Shown one piece after another: positions 52,795-61,850 of a DNA stretch of 64,000 nucleotides; the stretch's first letter is position 1; each line of letters starts with the position of its first letter. Under the pieces are notes generated by a model that saw only the letters and a list, made by a program, of their open reading frames with translations, was not told the DNA's origin and made no database searches. A program made the position numbers and the translations under genes. The stretch covers positions 2,542,001 through 2,606,000 of the forward strand of contig NZ_JABVZR010000001.1 of NCBI RefSeq assembly GCF_017163935.1, in the 5' to 3' direction. Source of the DNA: Novosphingobium terrae (GTDB lineage: Bacteria > Pseudomonadota > Alphaproteobacteria > Sphingomonadales > Sphingomonadaceae).

Positions 52795-53778
52795 CTAACT
52801 CACCAGCGCGGCATTCAGACGCAGCCAATTGCCATGGGCGAAGGCTTCCTTGTCTGCGCCCTCCAGCCCGCATGTGTCCAGAAACTGCCGCGCATCGCCG
52901 CCGGGGCGGTATTGATAGGGAAAGTCGGTGGAGAACAGCAGCCGCTCGGGGCCGACAATCGCCAGAGCGCGCTCCAGGTAATGCGGCATGAACATCCCGC
53001 TGGCCGTTACATAGAGATTGTCGCGCAGATAGTCGGCAATGGGGCGCTTCAGCCGTGAGAAACGGTCCATCGCGGCCAGCCTTTCGGCATAGAACAGCAC
53101 CACCTCGCCCCAATGGCCGAGGATGACCTGCAGATCGGGCAGGCGGTCGAAGGTGCCGGAGAGGACCAGCCGGAGGAACTGGATGCCCGCATCATAATGC
53201 CAGCCAAGCCCAAAGGCGGCGAAGGCGGCATCAAGCTCGGCATGGAAGCCTGAATAATAGGCCTGCCTCACCGCAGGCGCAGGCATGCGCGGGTGAAGCA
53301 GGATGGGCGCCTTCAACCGCGCCGCGCTCTGGAAGATGGGCGCGAGGAAAGGCGCATCCAGATTATGCTCCTCCACCCGCCCGCACAGCATGGTGCCGGT
53401 AAAGCCCAGCTCCTTCACGCAGCGCTCCAGCTCCAGCGCCGCTTCCTCGGGCCGGGAGACCGGCAACGTGGCAAAACCCTGAAACCGTGCCGGATGGCGG
53501 GCAATTGCCTGCGCCAGCAGATCATTGGTGCGGCGCGCCAGATCGACACTCTCCGCGCCCAGATCATGCAGCATCGGCGTGGTGAGCGAGAGGACCTGCA
53601 TATCCATGCCGGTCTCATCCATCAGCGCCAGACGCTGATCCGCCAGATCCATCAGCCGCCCCGCGATGGGGCCGCCATGGAAAGCGACGCTGGGGTCCTG
53701 CGCCTCAAGGCCAAGATCATGCCAGGCCTGCAAAACCTCTGGCGTAAGAACATGCTCTTCGATGCCGATCAACTGCAT
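52795..53778 (-). CDS. ACMSD-like amidohydrolase family decarboxylase
   Basis: 327 residues, amidohydrolase-2 (PF04909) fold. E7-E-H9 near the N-terminus, ILLHPRMP, ILGHWGEVVLFY and FSTDFPYQY (late metal Asp) match gamma-resorcylate/5-carboxyvanillate-type decarboxylases. The likely reaction is reversible decarboxylation of a hydroxybenzoate-like acid. Divergent from a LysR regulator at 53907, which probably controls it. Alternative: a hydrolase of the same superfamily. Confidence 0.82.
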   Translation of the reverse strand: MQLIGIEEHVLTPEVLQAWHDLGLEAQDPSVAFHGGPIAGRLMDLADQRLALMDETGMDMQVLSLTTPMLHDLGAESVDLARRTNDLLAQAIARHPARFQGFATLPVSRPEEAALELERCVKELGFTGTMLCGRVEEHNLDAPFLAPIFQSAARLKAPILLHPRMPAPAVRQAYYSGFHAELDAAFAAFGLGWHYDAGIQFLRLVLSGTFDRLPDLQVILGHWGEVVLFYAERLAAMDRFSRLKRPIADYLRDNLYVTASGMFMPHYLERALAIVGPERLLFSTDFPYQYRPGGDARQFLDTCGLEGADKEAFAHGNWLRLNAALVS

Positions 53779-53844
53779 GGGGGGCTCCTGTGATGGGGAT
53801 GCCGCCTTATCCTCCTGTCACAAAGCAGGCGCCAGACGCAGCAG

Positions 53845-53863
53845 ATGCATATAACAATTGCAT
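53845..53863. promoter_or_regulatory. LysR-type operator ATGCA-N9-TGCAT
   Basis: Perfect 5-bp arms with an AT-rich centre, in the 128-base divergent gap between the amidohydrolase and LysR genes. Size and position fit a LysR recognition site. Confidence 0.5.
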
Positions 53864-53906
53864 AGAACGCCTGTTCCGCCCTCCCGCTTTGCGGTAACCT
53901 TGCGCC

Positions 53907-54845
53907 ATGATCGACATGAACCTGCTTGTCGCGCTTGACGCTTTGCTGGCCGAAGGCAGCGTGACCGGTGCGGCCAAGCGGCTGGGCCTGAGTTCATCCG
54001 CCATGAGCCGCACCCTCACCCGCCTGCGCGCCGCCACCGGCGATCCGCTGCTGGTGCGCGCCGGGCGCGGTCTGGTGCCCACGCCGCATGCCAGAGAGCT
54101 GCGCGACACGGTGCGGCGCCTGACCCATGAGGCGCGCACGGTCCTCAGCCCGCCGGCTGCCGCGCTCGATATTGCCGCGCTGGAGCAGACCTTTACCCTG
54201 CGCGCCGGGGAGGGTTTTCTCGCCCGCTTTCTGCCTCCGCTGGTCAGGGCGATCCGCGAAGCGGCGCCCGGCGTGCGCCTGTGCTTCGCCCCCAAGCCCA
54301 GCAAGGATGCCCGCCCCCTGCGCGAAGGGCCGGTCGATCTGGATATTGGCGTGGCGGGGGATTCCGGGCCGGAACTGCGCAGCCGATTCCTGTTTCGCGA
54401 CAAGGTGATCGGCGCCGTTCGCCCCGGCCATCCGCTGCTGACCGGCCCCATCACGCCGCAGCGCTATGCGTCCTGCGACCATGTCGTCGCCTCGCGCCGG
54501 GGAGCCCGGTCCGGCCCTGTCGATGAAGCACTCCGCGTGCTGGGGCTGACACGCAACATTGCCGCCATCGTGCCGGGCTTTCCCGATGCCATGCGTCTGG
54601 CGCGCAGCTCCGATCTGGTTGCGCTGGTGCCATCCTCATGCCTGATCCGCACCGCCGATGAGCCCGAGCGCCCTGACGATCTGATCGGCTTCGCGCTGCC
54701 GCTGAACACGCCCGATGTGGTGGTCTCGCTGATGTGGCATCCCCGGCTCGATGCCGATCCGGCGCATCGCTGGTTGCGTGACACGGTTCAGGCCGCCTGC
54801 CTCAATCATATGCGCCACGCGGGAACCCGAATGCATGTTGCATGA
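53907..54845 (+). CDS. LysR-family regulator
   Basis: 312 residues. The N-terminal helix-turn-helix is LDALLAEGSVTGAAKRLGLSSSAMSRTLTRLR, of the NodD/NahR-like kind (MIDMNLLVALDALL start). An effector domain follows. Divergent from the amidohydrolase and about 156 bases before the synthetase gene; regulation of the amidohydrolase is the simpler reading. Confidence 0.88.
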   Translation: MIDMNLLVALDALLAEGSVTGAAKRLGLSSSAMSRTLTRLRAATGDPLLVRAGRGLVPTPHARELRDTVRRLTHEARTVLSPPAAALDIAALEQTFTLRAGEGFLARFLPPLVRAIREAAPGVRLCFAPKPSKDARPLREGPVDLDIGVAGDSGPELRSRFLFRDKVIGAVRPGHPLLTGPITPQRYASCDHVVASRRGARSGPVDEALRVLGLTRNIAAIVPGFPDAMRLARSSDLVALVPSSCLIRTADEPERPDDLIGFALPLNTPDVVVSLMWHPRLDADPAHRWLRDTVQAACLNHMRHAGTRMHVA

Positions 54846-54907
54846 TTTTTCAAACTATGTCCGTGAAAGCTTTAGCAAACCGACCGCAAGTCGCTATGGC
54901 GCATCGG

Positions 54908-54948
54908 GCAGTCTGTCCTTACGGCATAAGCCGCAGTTCAGACTGCGG
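54908..54948 (+). promoter_or_regulatory. mutually exclusive leader hairpins
   Basis: CCGCAGT-TCAG-ACTGCGG (54931-54948) forms a local hairpin. The same 3' segment, CAGACTGC (54939-54946), can instead pair with GCAGTCTG at 54908-54915. The two folds share bases and cannot coexist, a layout known from attenuators and riboswitch expression platforms. No T tract follows, so control would be at translation, through access to AAGGGGGAGG at 54955-54964. Confidence 0.45.
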
Positions 54949-54970
54949 AGCCAATAAGGGGGAGGCTTCC

Positions 54971-55015
54971 ATGGGGCACGAAGGTAAAAAGGATTGTTGC
55001 GATGCTCGAAGCTGA
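54971..55015 (+). CDS. putative leader peptide overlapping the synthetase start
   Basis: A 14-codon ORF, MGHEGKKDCCDARS, preceded by the best Shine-Dalgarno in the region (GGGGAGG, 5 bases before ATG). It is out of frame with the synthetase and its stop lies 14 bases inside that gene, so ribosomes reading it would pass over the synthetase start. The synthetase has its own AAGGA 8 bases before 55002. Either translational coupling or a decoy; expression is unproven. Confidence 0.35.
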   Translation: MGHEGKKDCCDARS

Positions 55016-58000
55016 CATCGGCCAAACCGGGGGCCAGACCCCGAGATCGCCTGAAGGTGGGCCCGAGGAACGCGAGCCCACTGTCTTCGCGCCCATCACC
55101 CCCACCCCCGCCCTGCGCGAGGATGAGCCCTACAGCCGCGACGAACTTCTCCATGAGATTTTCGAGGCCGCCCATGAGCGCCACGCATGGCGCAGTGCCG
55201 TCCGCATGCTGGTCGATGACGAGGAAAGCAGCCGCAAGACCGCGCTGACCTATGCCGAGCTGCGCCGCCGCGCGCTGCGCTTTGCCCATGAATTGCGCGA
55301 TCTGGGCATCAAGCGCGGCGACCGTGTGGTGATCTGCCTGCCGCGCGGGCTCGATCAGTATATGGCGATCCTCGGCACGCTGTGGGTCGGCGCCTGCTAT
55401 GTGCCGGTGGACTGGACCTACCCGCAGGACCGCATCGACTATATCGCACAGGACAGCGGCGCGGTGCTGGTCGTCACCGAAAGCGAGCGCGCCGCCGCCA
55501 TGCCGGTCCGCACGCTGGAGCTGGACATCGCTCTGGGCGATCTGGCCGCCCATGAGGCCACCGAAATCACCCGCGCCGAGACCGGCGCCACGCCCGAAGA
55601 CCTCGCCTATATCATCTACACCTCGGGCACGACGGGCCGCCCGAAAGGCGTGATGATCTCGCATCGCAACGCCTGCCATCTGGTGCGTTCGGAATGCGCG
55701 ATTCTGGCGCTGGACCATGACGACAAGGTCTTCGGCGGCTTCAGCCTCGCCTTCGACATGTCGGTCGAGACGATGTGGAGCGCCTTTTTCGTCGGCGCCG
55801 AGCTGCTGGTGGCCGATGAGGCGCTGGCCAAGGCGGGCCCCGATATGGCAGGCGTGCTGGCGGCGGAGAACCTCACCGTCTGGCATGTGGTGCCCTCGCT
55901 GCTCTCGCTGGTCGAGACGCCGATGCCCACGCTGCGCCTGCTCAATCTGGGCGGCGAGGCCTGCCCGCCCGAGCTGGTCGATCGCTGGGCCCGCCCCGGC
56001 CTGCGCATGCTCAACACCTATGGCCCCACCGAGACCACGGTGACCGCCACCTGGACCGAGGTGCAGCCGGGCCGCCGCGTCACCATCGGCAAGCCGCTGC
56101 CCGGCTACACCGCATGGATCGTGGACGAAAAGCTCTGGCCGGTGCCCGCTGGCGCCGAGGGCGAGCTGGTGATCGGCGGGCCGGGCGTGGGGCCGGGCTA
56201 TGTCGGGCGCGAGGATCTCACCGCCGACAAATTCGTGATGACGCCCTTCAACGGCCCCGATGGCAAGCCCGCGCTGATCTATCGCTCGGGCGATCTGGTG
56301 CGTCTGGACGCCGTGGGCGACATCGAGTTCATCGGCCGCATCGACACGCAGGTGAAGATCCGCGGCTTCCGCGTCGAACTGGGCGAGATCGAGGCGGTGA
56401 TCGCCGAGGATCGCGCGGTGGCGCAGGCTGTCGTCCATCTGTTCAAGGATGAGGATGGCGCGGAATTCCTCGCCGCTTTCGTGGTGGCGCGCGGCGGTGC
56501 GGTGATCGATATCGATGCCGCCAAGGCCCGGGTCAAGGAACGCCTGCCCAACTATATGCGGCCCGCCGCCTATCAGCTGCTCGATGCCCTTCCTACGTTG
56601 CCCGCCTCGGGCAAGGTCGACCGCAAGGCGCTGGTGCGCCCCGCCATGGCGGTGGCCGAGGATCGCGACACCGTTGCACCTGCCACGCCTTTAGAGGAGC
56701 AACTCCACGCCATCTGGGCCGAGGCCTTTGCGCCGCAGAAGGTCTCCGTCACCGATGATCTGTTCGAGGATCTGGGCGGCCATTCGCTGAAGGCCGCGCG
56801 TCTGGTCTCCGCGATCCGCAAGTCGAAGGGCTTGGCGGGCGTTTCCATTCAGGACCTCTACGCCGCCCCCACAATCCGCACCTTGGCCGAAAGGCTGAAG
56901 GACACGCTGATCTCTGACGATCACGAGGCCGAACCCTATTACCGCATCGCCGCGTGGAAGCGCTGGCTGTGCTGGATCGCCCAGACCATCGCGCTGATCC
57001 CCATCTACACGGTGGCGGGGCTGCAATGGTTCTTCCCCTATGTCGCCTACACCCATTTGTCGGGCGATATGAGCCGCTTGCAGGCGCTGATGTTCAGCGG
57101 CCTCAGCTTTATCACCATTCCGCCGCTGGCCATGATGGCTTCGGTGCTGGTGAAATGGCTGGTGATCGGGCGCTTCCGCGCAGGCGATTATCCGCTGTGG
57201 GGCGCCTATTACTTCCGCTGGTGGTTTGTGCGGCGCTTCTCCGAGGTGATCGCCACGCCCTATCTGGCGGGCACGCCGATGATCCGCGCCTATTACCGCC
57301 TGCTGGGCGCCAAGGTGGGCAAGCGGGCCTTTATCGGGCGCGGGCCCATCGATGTCGCCGATCTGGTGACCATTGGCGACGATGCCGTCATCAGCGATCA
57401 GGCCATGCTGGCCACCAGCTCGGTGGAGCGCGGCTTGCTGCGCCTTGGCTCGGCCACGCTGGGCAAGGGTGCCATCGTGGGCTCCATGGCGGTGGTCGGG
57501 CGCGGCGGCGTGATCGGCGATGGCGCGATGCTGGACGATCTGTCATCGCTGCCGGTCAACGCCACCATCCCCCCGCGTGAGCGCTGGAGCGGTTCGCCCG
57601 CCCACAAGATCGCCGGAGACCTGCCGCAGCAGAGCGATGACAAGGCCGGCAAGCTGGCCCGCACGCTGACCGCGCTGGCGCTGTCTCTGGCCGCGCTGAT
57701 CCTGCCGATCGTGGCCATTCTGCCCATCGCCCCCGGTCTGATCGCCATGATCGAGATCGACTGGAATTCGGACAGCTACACCTATCTGCTGCTCGCCCCG
57801 GGTCTGGCGGTCACCTATGTGATCCTGATGTGCGTGCTGACGGTGATCGCCAAAAGGCTGTTTCTGGGCCGCGTGCATGCCGGGCGCTATTCGCTCCACA
57901 GCTGGTTCTATGTGCGCTTCTGGTTCGTGCAGCAGATCAACGATCTGGCGCTGCGCCTGCTGCATCCCATCTATGCCACGCTTTATGTGGTGCCCTGGTA

Positions 58001-59063
58001 TCGCGCTCTGGGCGTGAAGGTCGGGCGCCGCGCGGAGATATCGACAGCGGCGGCCATTGTGCCCGATCTGGTCGACATCGGCCCGGAGAGCTTTATCGCG
58101 GACGCTGTGCTGTTCGGCGCGGCGCGCATCCAGCCCGGCGCCATCGAGCTGGCGCATACGCGCATCGGTCGCCGCAGCTTCATCGGCAATTCCGCGCTGC
58201 TGCCCAGCGGGGCTCAGATCGGCGATGGCGTGCTGATCGGCGTGCTCTCCACCCCGCCGCGCGATGGCGGGGCGGCGCAGCCCGATGGCACATGGTTCGG
58301 TTCGCCGCCAATCAGCCTGCCGGTGCGCCAGACCTCGACCCTGTTCGATGAGGGGGCGCGCTTCAACCCCGGCCCAAGGCTGGTCGCCACCCGCCTGGCC
58401 ATCGAGGCGGTGCGTGTGACGCTCTCGCTCACGCTGTTCCTCGCCTTCTTCGATCTGCTGCTTTCGGTGGTCGGCACGCTGGACGATCTGCGCCATGGCG
58501 GGCGGTTGATCCTGATCGCCTTCCCCTTCCTCTACATTGGCTTCGCGCTGGCCTGCGGGGCCTCGGTCGTGCTGCTCAAATGGCTGATCGTGGGGCGCTA
58601 CAAGCCCACCACCCAGCCGCTGTGGAGCACCTTTGTCTGGCGCACCGAACTGGTGACCGCCACTTACGAGAACCTCGCCGTCTCCAACCTGCTGGAGCCT
58701 CTGCGCGGCACGCCATGGCTGCCTGCCTATCTGCGCCTGCTGGGCTGCAAGATCGGCAAGCGCTGCTATATGGACACCACCGACGTCACCGAACACGATC
58801 TGGTCAACATCGGCGATGATGTGGCGCTGAACGATTTCGCCGGTCTGCAGACGCACCTCTTCGAGGACCGCGTGATGAAGGTGAGCAGCGTGCATGTGCA
58901 TGACCGCGCCACCATCGGCTCCTATGCCATCGTGCTCTATGACGCGGAGATCGGCGAGGATGCGCAATTGGGCGACCTCTCGGTGGTGATGAAGGGTGAG
59001 ACCCTGCCCGCCGGCACCAGCTGGGAAGGTTCGCCCGCAAGGCTGGTGGCGCATGGAGGCTGA
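55002..59063 (+). CDS. Pls/PosA-type NRPS-like membrane synthetase
   Basis: 1353 residues. An adenylation domain (about 45-545; YIIYTSGTTGRPKGV near 205, NTYGPTETT, RVELGEIE) activates an amino acid. A carrier domain follows with S595 in LGGHSLK. The remaining half has transmembrane pairs near 655-725, 890-956 and 1139-1198, each pair followed by a left-handed beta-helix-like domain (for example LLGAKVGKRAFIGRGP). This three-fold layout matches epsilon-poly-lysine synthetase Pls and TIGR02353; no thioesterase or canonical condensation domain is present. Product is probably an isopeptide homopolymer or aminoacyl conjugate; substrate unknown. A PPTase gene follows by 9 bases. Confidence 0.9.
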   Translation: MLEADIGQTGGQTPRSPEGGPEEREPTVFAPITPTPALREDEPYSRDELLHEIFEAAHERHAWRSAVRMLVDDEESSRKTALTYAELRRRALRFAHELRDLGIKRGDRVVICLPRGLDQYMAILGTLWVGACYVPVDWTYPQDRIDYIAQDSGAVLVVTESERAAAMPVRTLELDIALGDLAAHEATEITRAETGATPEDLAYIIYTSGTTGRPKGVMISHRNACHLVRSECAILALDHDDKVFGGFSLAFDMSVETMWSAFFVGAELLVADEALAKAGPDMAGVLAAENLTVWHVVPSLLSLVETPMPTLRLLNLGGEACPPELVDRWARPGLRMLNTYGPTETTVTATWTEVQPGRRVTIGKPLPGYTAWIVDEKLWPVPAGAEGELVIGGPGVGPGYVGREDLTADKFVMTPFNGPDGKPALIYRSGDLVRLDAVGDIEFIGRIDTQVKIRGFRVELGEIEAVIAEDRAVAQAVVHLFKDEDGAEFLAAFVVARGGAVIDIDAAKARVKERLPNYMRPAAYQLLDALPTLPASGKVDRKALVRPAMAVAEDRDTVAPATPLEEQLHAIWAEAFAPQKVSVTDDLFEDLGGHSLKAARLVSAIRKSKGLAGVSIQDLYAAPTIRTLAERLKDTLISDDHEAEPYYRIAAWKRWLCWIAQTIALIPIYTVAGLQWFFPYVAYTHLSGDMSRLQALMFSGLSFITIPPLAMMASVLVKWLVIGRFRAGDYPLWGAYYFRWWFVRRFSEVIATPYLAGTPMIRAYYRLLGAKVGKRAFIGRGPIDVADLVTIGDDAVISDQAMLATSSVERGLLRLGSATLGKGAIVGSMAVVGRGGVIGDGAMLDDLSSLPVNATIPPRERWSGSPAHKIAGDLPQQSDDKAGKLARTLTALALSLAALILPIVAILPIAPGLIAMIEIDWNSDSYTYLLLAPGLAVTYVILMCVLTVIAKRLFLGRVHAGRYSLHSWFYVRFWFVQQINDLALRLLHPIYATLYVVPWYRALGVKVGRRAEISTAAAIVPDLVDIGPESFIADAVLFGAARIQPGAIELAHTRIGRRSFIGNSALLPSGAQIGDGVLIGVLSTPPRDGGAAQPDGTWFGSPPISLPVRQTSTLFDEGARFNPGPRLVATRLAIEAVRVTLSLTLFLAFFDLLLSVVGTLDDLRHGGRLILIAFPFLYIGFALACGASVVLLKWLIVGRYKPTTQPLWSTFVWRTELVTATYENLAVSNLLEPLRGTPWLPAYLRLLGCKIGKRCYMDTTDVTEHDLVNIGDDVALNDFAGLQTHLFEDRVMKVSSVHVHDRATIGSYAIVLYDAEIGEDAQLGDLSVVMKGETLPAGTSWEGSPARLVAHGG

Positions 59064-59072
59064 AGGCACCGG

Positions 59073-59720
59073 ATGATCGCGCCGGTCTGGTATCAGGGCG
59101 CGCTGGGGCATTTGCCTGCTGTCGGCGAACAGCCGCTGGTCTGGCTGATGCGGCTGGACGATCCCGCCACAGCGGCGCTGGCAGGCGGCGCGGCGCTGAG
59201 AGAAAACGATCTGCGCGATCTGGCCGGGCGCTCTCAGGCGGCGATGCGGGGGCTGCGGCGGCAATTGACCCGGCTGCTGCTGGCCCGTCTGGCGGGATGC
59301 CATCCCGATAGCATCGCCCTGCGGCGCGGCCCGGCTGGAGAGGTTTTGGTGGATACCCCCGAGGGCTGGCATATCAGCGTGGCGGGCCGCTGGCCTCATG
59401 CTGTCATCGGCGTGGCGCGGCAGCCGCTGGGCGTGGATCTTGAGCCCGAGGATGCCCCCCCCCCGCCCGAAGACGCCTTGACGCCGGGGGAGCGGAATGA
59501 GCTGACCAAAGCCCCCGATGCAGCGCTGGTCGCCCGCTGGACGGCCAAGGAGGCCCATGCCAAGGCGCTGGGCATCGCCTCACGGATCGAGGGAGGCGAT
59601 ATCCATACATGGCAGGATGGTCTTCTGCTGCGCGCCCGTTCAAGCGAGGGCGAGACGATCGGCCAGTTGCGCCATCAGGGCGGGCTGATCTGCGCTGTCG
59701 CGGTGATCAGAAAACCTTGA
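59073..59720 (+). CDS. Sfp-type 4'-phosphopantetheinyl transferase
   Basis: Attaches the pantetheine arm from CoA to carrier-protein serine. 215 residues. Mg2+ residues D122 and E124 (GVDLEPED) and E160 with K164 in WTAKEAHAK are the family signature. Located 9 bases after the synthetase gene, it most likely activates S595 of that protein. Its end overlaps the convergent glycosidase gene by 14 bases. Confidence 0.92.
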   Translation: MIAPVWYQGALGHLPAVGEQPLVWLMRLDDPATAALAGGAALRENDLRDLAGRSQAAMRGLRRQLTRLLLARLAGCHPDSIALRRGPAGEVLVDTPEGWHISVAGRWPHAVIGVARQPLGVDLEPEDAPPPPEDALTPGERNELTKAPDAALVARWTAKEAHAKALGIASRIEGGDIHTWQDGLLLRARSSEGETIGQLRHQGGLICAVAVIRKP

Positions 59721-61770
59721 TCTCACCCAGATTCAGCGTGGAGCCCGGCTTCTTCTCGAAGCTGACTTTCAATGCGCTGGTGGCCTCACCCGGCAGGTTG
59801 ACGCGGTAGACATTGCGGCCATCGGTCCGCAGCCCGGCCAGCTTGCGCCAATGCCCCTCGCCGCCCGTCCAGATGGTGGCCGATGTGGGCAAGGCATGGC
59901 CATCGCCCGGCACGAAGGCCAATTCCATCGCGCGGGGGCGGATGGATGTCTCGAAACTCAGGCTGACCCATTCGCTGGCGGTATCGCGCGCAGAGACCCA
60001 GCCATTGGGCAGCTCGCGGAAAAAGCTGATGCGGCCATCGACAAGCTGATGCAGCTTTTCCGCATCGCCGCCGCTTGAGGCTGCCACATGCGGCCAGCCA
60101 TCACGCAGCAATTGCACCGCCAGATCAACAGGATGCGGCTGCTGGGGATTGGCGAGGCGCGGCACGGCCAGATCCATCCGCCCCGCCGTGGAACGCTGCC
60201 CTGCGAGACGGCCATCCAGATAGACCTTCAGCCCCGCGCCCTGCCCGAAGTGGTCTCCGGCGCGGTCATAAGTCACCGTCAGCAGATGGCCGTGATAGGG
60301 CAGATCCTGTAGCGCGAACCAGCTCGGCCCCTCGTCCGAGGAAGGAAGCAGCGGGTCGAGGACCAGCCTGTCATCCGCCGAAGGCTCGATGCCGACCAGC
60401 CCCGTCACCACCAGATCGTTGAAACCGGAATGAAAATAGTGATGGCTGCGTGCCAGCCCCACAATAGGCTGGCCCGTCGCCGGATCGTAATCCTCTTCCA
60501 GATCGAGGCGATCGCCCTGGCGGTGAAGCGCAGCATATTGCTGCAGCAGGTGCCAATACGCGCCCCGCGCCACCGGAGCATCCGCGCCACGATCATGCAG
60601 CATATTGGCGAGAGCCATCAGTGCCTGCGTGGTCTGGAACGGCCAGATCGGGCCGTTCCACTGGCATTCGCGCAGGCCGGTGTCCTTGTCGTAGCGATAT
60701 TGCTGCATGTAATAGCGATAGGAGGATTCGGCCGTGCGCAATCCGTGAGGGCCGCCCAGCTCATCGGCACTCAGCAGATGGTGCCATGCCGCGTCGTAAC
60801 GCTTATCGGTGCCAATCACGCCATAGGCCCATGGCAGATAGCCGACCAGCTCGCGCGCATCGATCTGGTCCCACGCCTTTACGAAAGCGTTGCCCTCGCG
60901 GTAGCGATCCACGAAATGGGTGAGGCTGGGGCTCCACAGATCGGCCAGCAAAGCCTTACGCAGGGTCTCGGCCTTGTCGGCATAAAGCCGCGCCTGCTCC
61001 CCCTGCCCGGCCAGCGCCGCGATCCGGCTGATCGCCTGCGCATTGGCCACCATATAGGCGTTGATCGAGGGCCGGAACGCATCGCCCCCGCGAAATCCAT
61101 CCTTGCCGCCCGAGGCGTTGATCGAGGCCACCGAATATTCCGTGGCATCGAGCAGCGGCTCGATCCAGTAGAGGCCGCGTGTCTTGTCGAAATGGTCGTC
61201 CCATTCGCCATAGATGCGCTGCATTGCGGGCAGATAGCGCGTGACTGCAGCCTGATCGCCATCGGCCAGATAGCGGCCCCAGACGGCATCGGCGATACTT
61301 TCGCTGAAATGGCGGTCATTGCCGCCATGGGCATAGAGATAATCGATGTAATCGCCCGCATAACGGCGTTGGCGCAGCCACCGGCCCTCGGCAATATGGA
61401 AGCCGCTGGCATCGTTCAGCCCGGCCCATGGCTCGCGTTGCCAGCCCACATCGTCGAAGAATTCGGTGGTGAGATAGCCTTGCTCGCCGGTGTCGCGCTG
61501 ATGCGCGCGATAGACCGCCCAGCGATAGTACCAGACATCGTCAAGCTGCGGGTCTGAACTGGCGAAAAGCGGGATGTTGCCCGCATACCATGCCGCATCG
61601 CCGCCATAGCGCCTGGCCAGCACGGCCTGGGCATCGAGCGGCGCGGCAGGCGAGCCCGCTGCTGGCGCCACCTGCGGCAGGAAAATCAGGGCGGCAGCGG
61701 CCAGTGCTGCCGCCCTGATCCGGCCTCGAAGGAGAACGAGGCCGGAGGGAAAGCGGGATTTGCTCGCCAT
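59707..61770 (-). CDS. exported MGH1-type glycoside hydrolase
   Basis: 687 residues. Signal peptide MASKSRFPSG...APAAG. An alpha/alpha-toroid domain of the GH63-like MGH1 group fills most of the rest: NDASGFHIAEGRWLRQ, ASINASGGKDGFRGG, CQWNGPIWPFQTTQALMAL and DLEEDYDPATGQP. A C-terminal discoidin-like part (WVSLSFETSIRPRAMELAF ... GEIKVF) may bind sugar. It probably acts in the periplasm on alpha-linked oligosaccharides from the adjacent TonB receptor. The start is set by the signal peptide. Confidence 0.82.
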   Translation of the reverse strand: MASKSRFPSGLVLLRGRIRAAALAAAALIFLPQVAPAAGSPAAPLDAQAVLARRYGGDAAWYAGNIPLFASSDPQLDDVWYYRWAVYRAHQRDTGEQGYLTTEFFDDVGWQREPWAGLNDASGFHIAEGRWLRQRRYAGDYIDYLYAHGGNDRHFSESIADAVWGRYLADGDQAAVTRYLPAMQRIYGEWDDHFDKTRGLYWIEPLLDATEYSVASINASGGKDGFRGGDAFRPSINAYMVANAQAISRIAALAGQGEQARLYADKAETLRKALLADLWSPSLTHFVDRYREGNAFVKAWDQIDARELVGYLPWAYGVIGTDKRYDAAWHHLLSADELGGPHGLRTAESSYRYYMQQYRYDKDTGLRECQWNGPIWPFQTTQALMALANMLHDRGADAPVARGAYWHLLQQYAALHRQGDRLDLEEDYDPATGQPIVGLARSHHYFHSGFNDLVVTGLVGIEPSADDRLVLDPLLPSSDEGPSWFALQDLPYHGHLLTVTYDRAGDHFGQGAGLKVYLDGRLAGQRSTAGRMDLAVPRLANPQQPHPVDLAVQLLRDGWPHVAASSGGDAEKLHQLVDGRISFFRELPNGWVSARDTASEWVSLSFETSIRPRAMELAFVPGDGHALPTSATIWTGGEGHWRKLAGLRTDGRNVYRVNLPGEATSALKVSFEKKPGSTLNLGEIKVF

Positions 61771-61812
61771 GGATTGAGGGGAACGAATGGCGGATCTCCA
61801 TGGCAAGGGGGC

Positions 61813-61835
61813 GGGCCGGCCACGAAGGCCAGCCC
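61813..61835 (-). terminator. hairpin between TonB receptor and glycosidase
   Basis: A 9-pair stem with one G-T wobble (GGGCCGGCC / GGCCAGCCC) and a 5-base loop, 16 bases after the receptor stop on the minus strand. No T tract, so partial termination or 3' mRNA protection is likelier than a full stop; the glycosidase may still be co-transcribed. Confidence 0.45.
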
Positions 61836-61850
61836 ACCCAGGCAATCACA

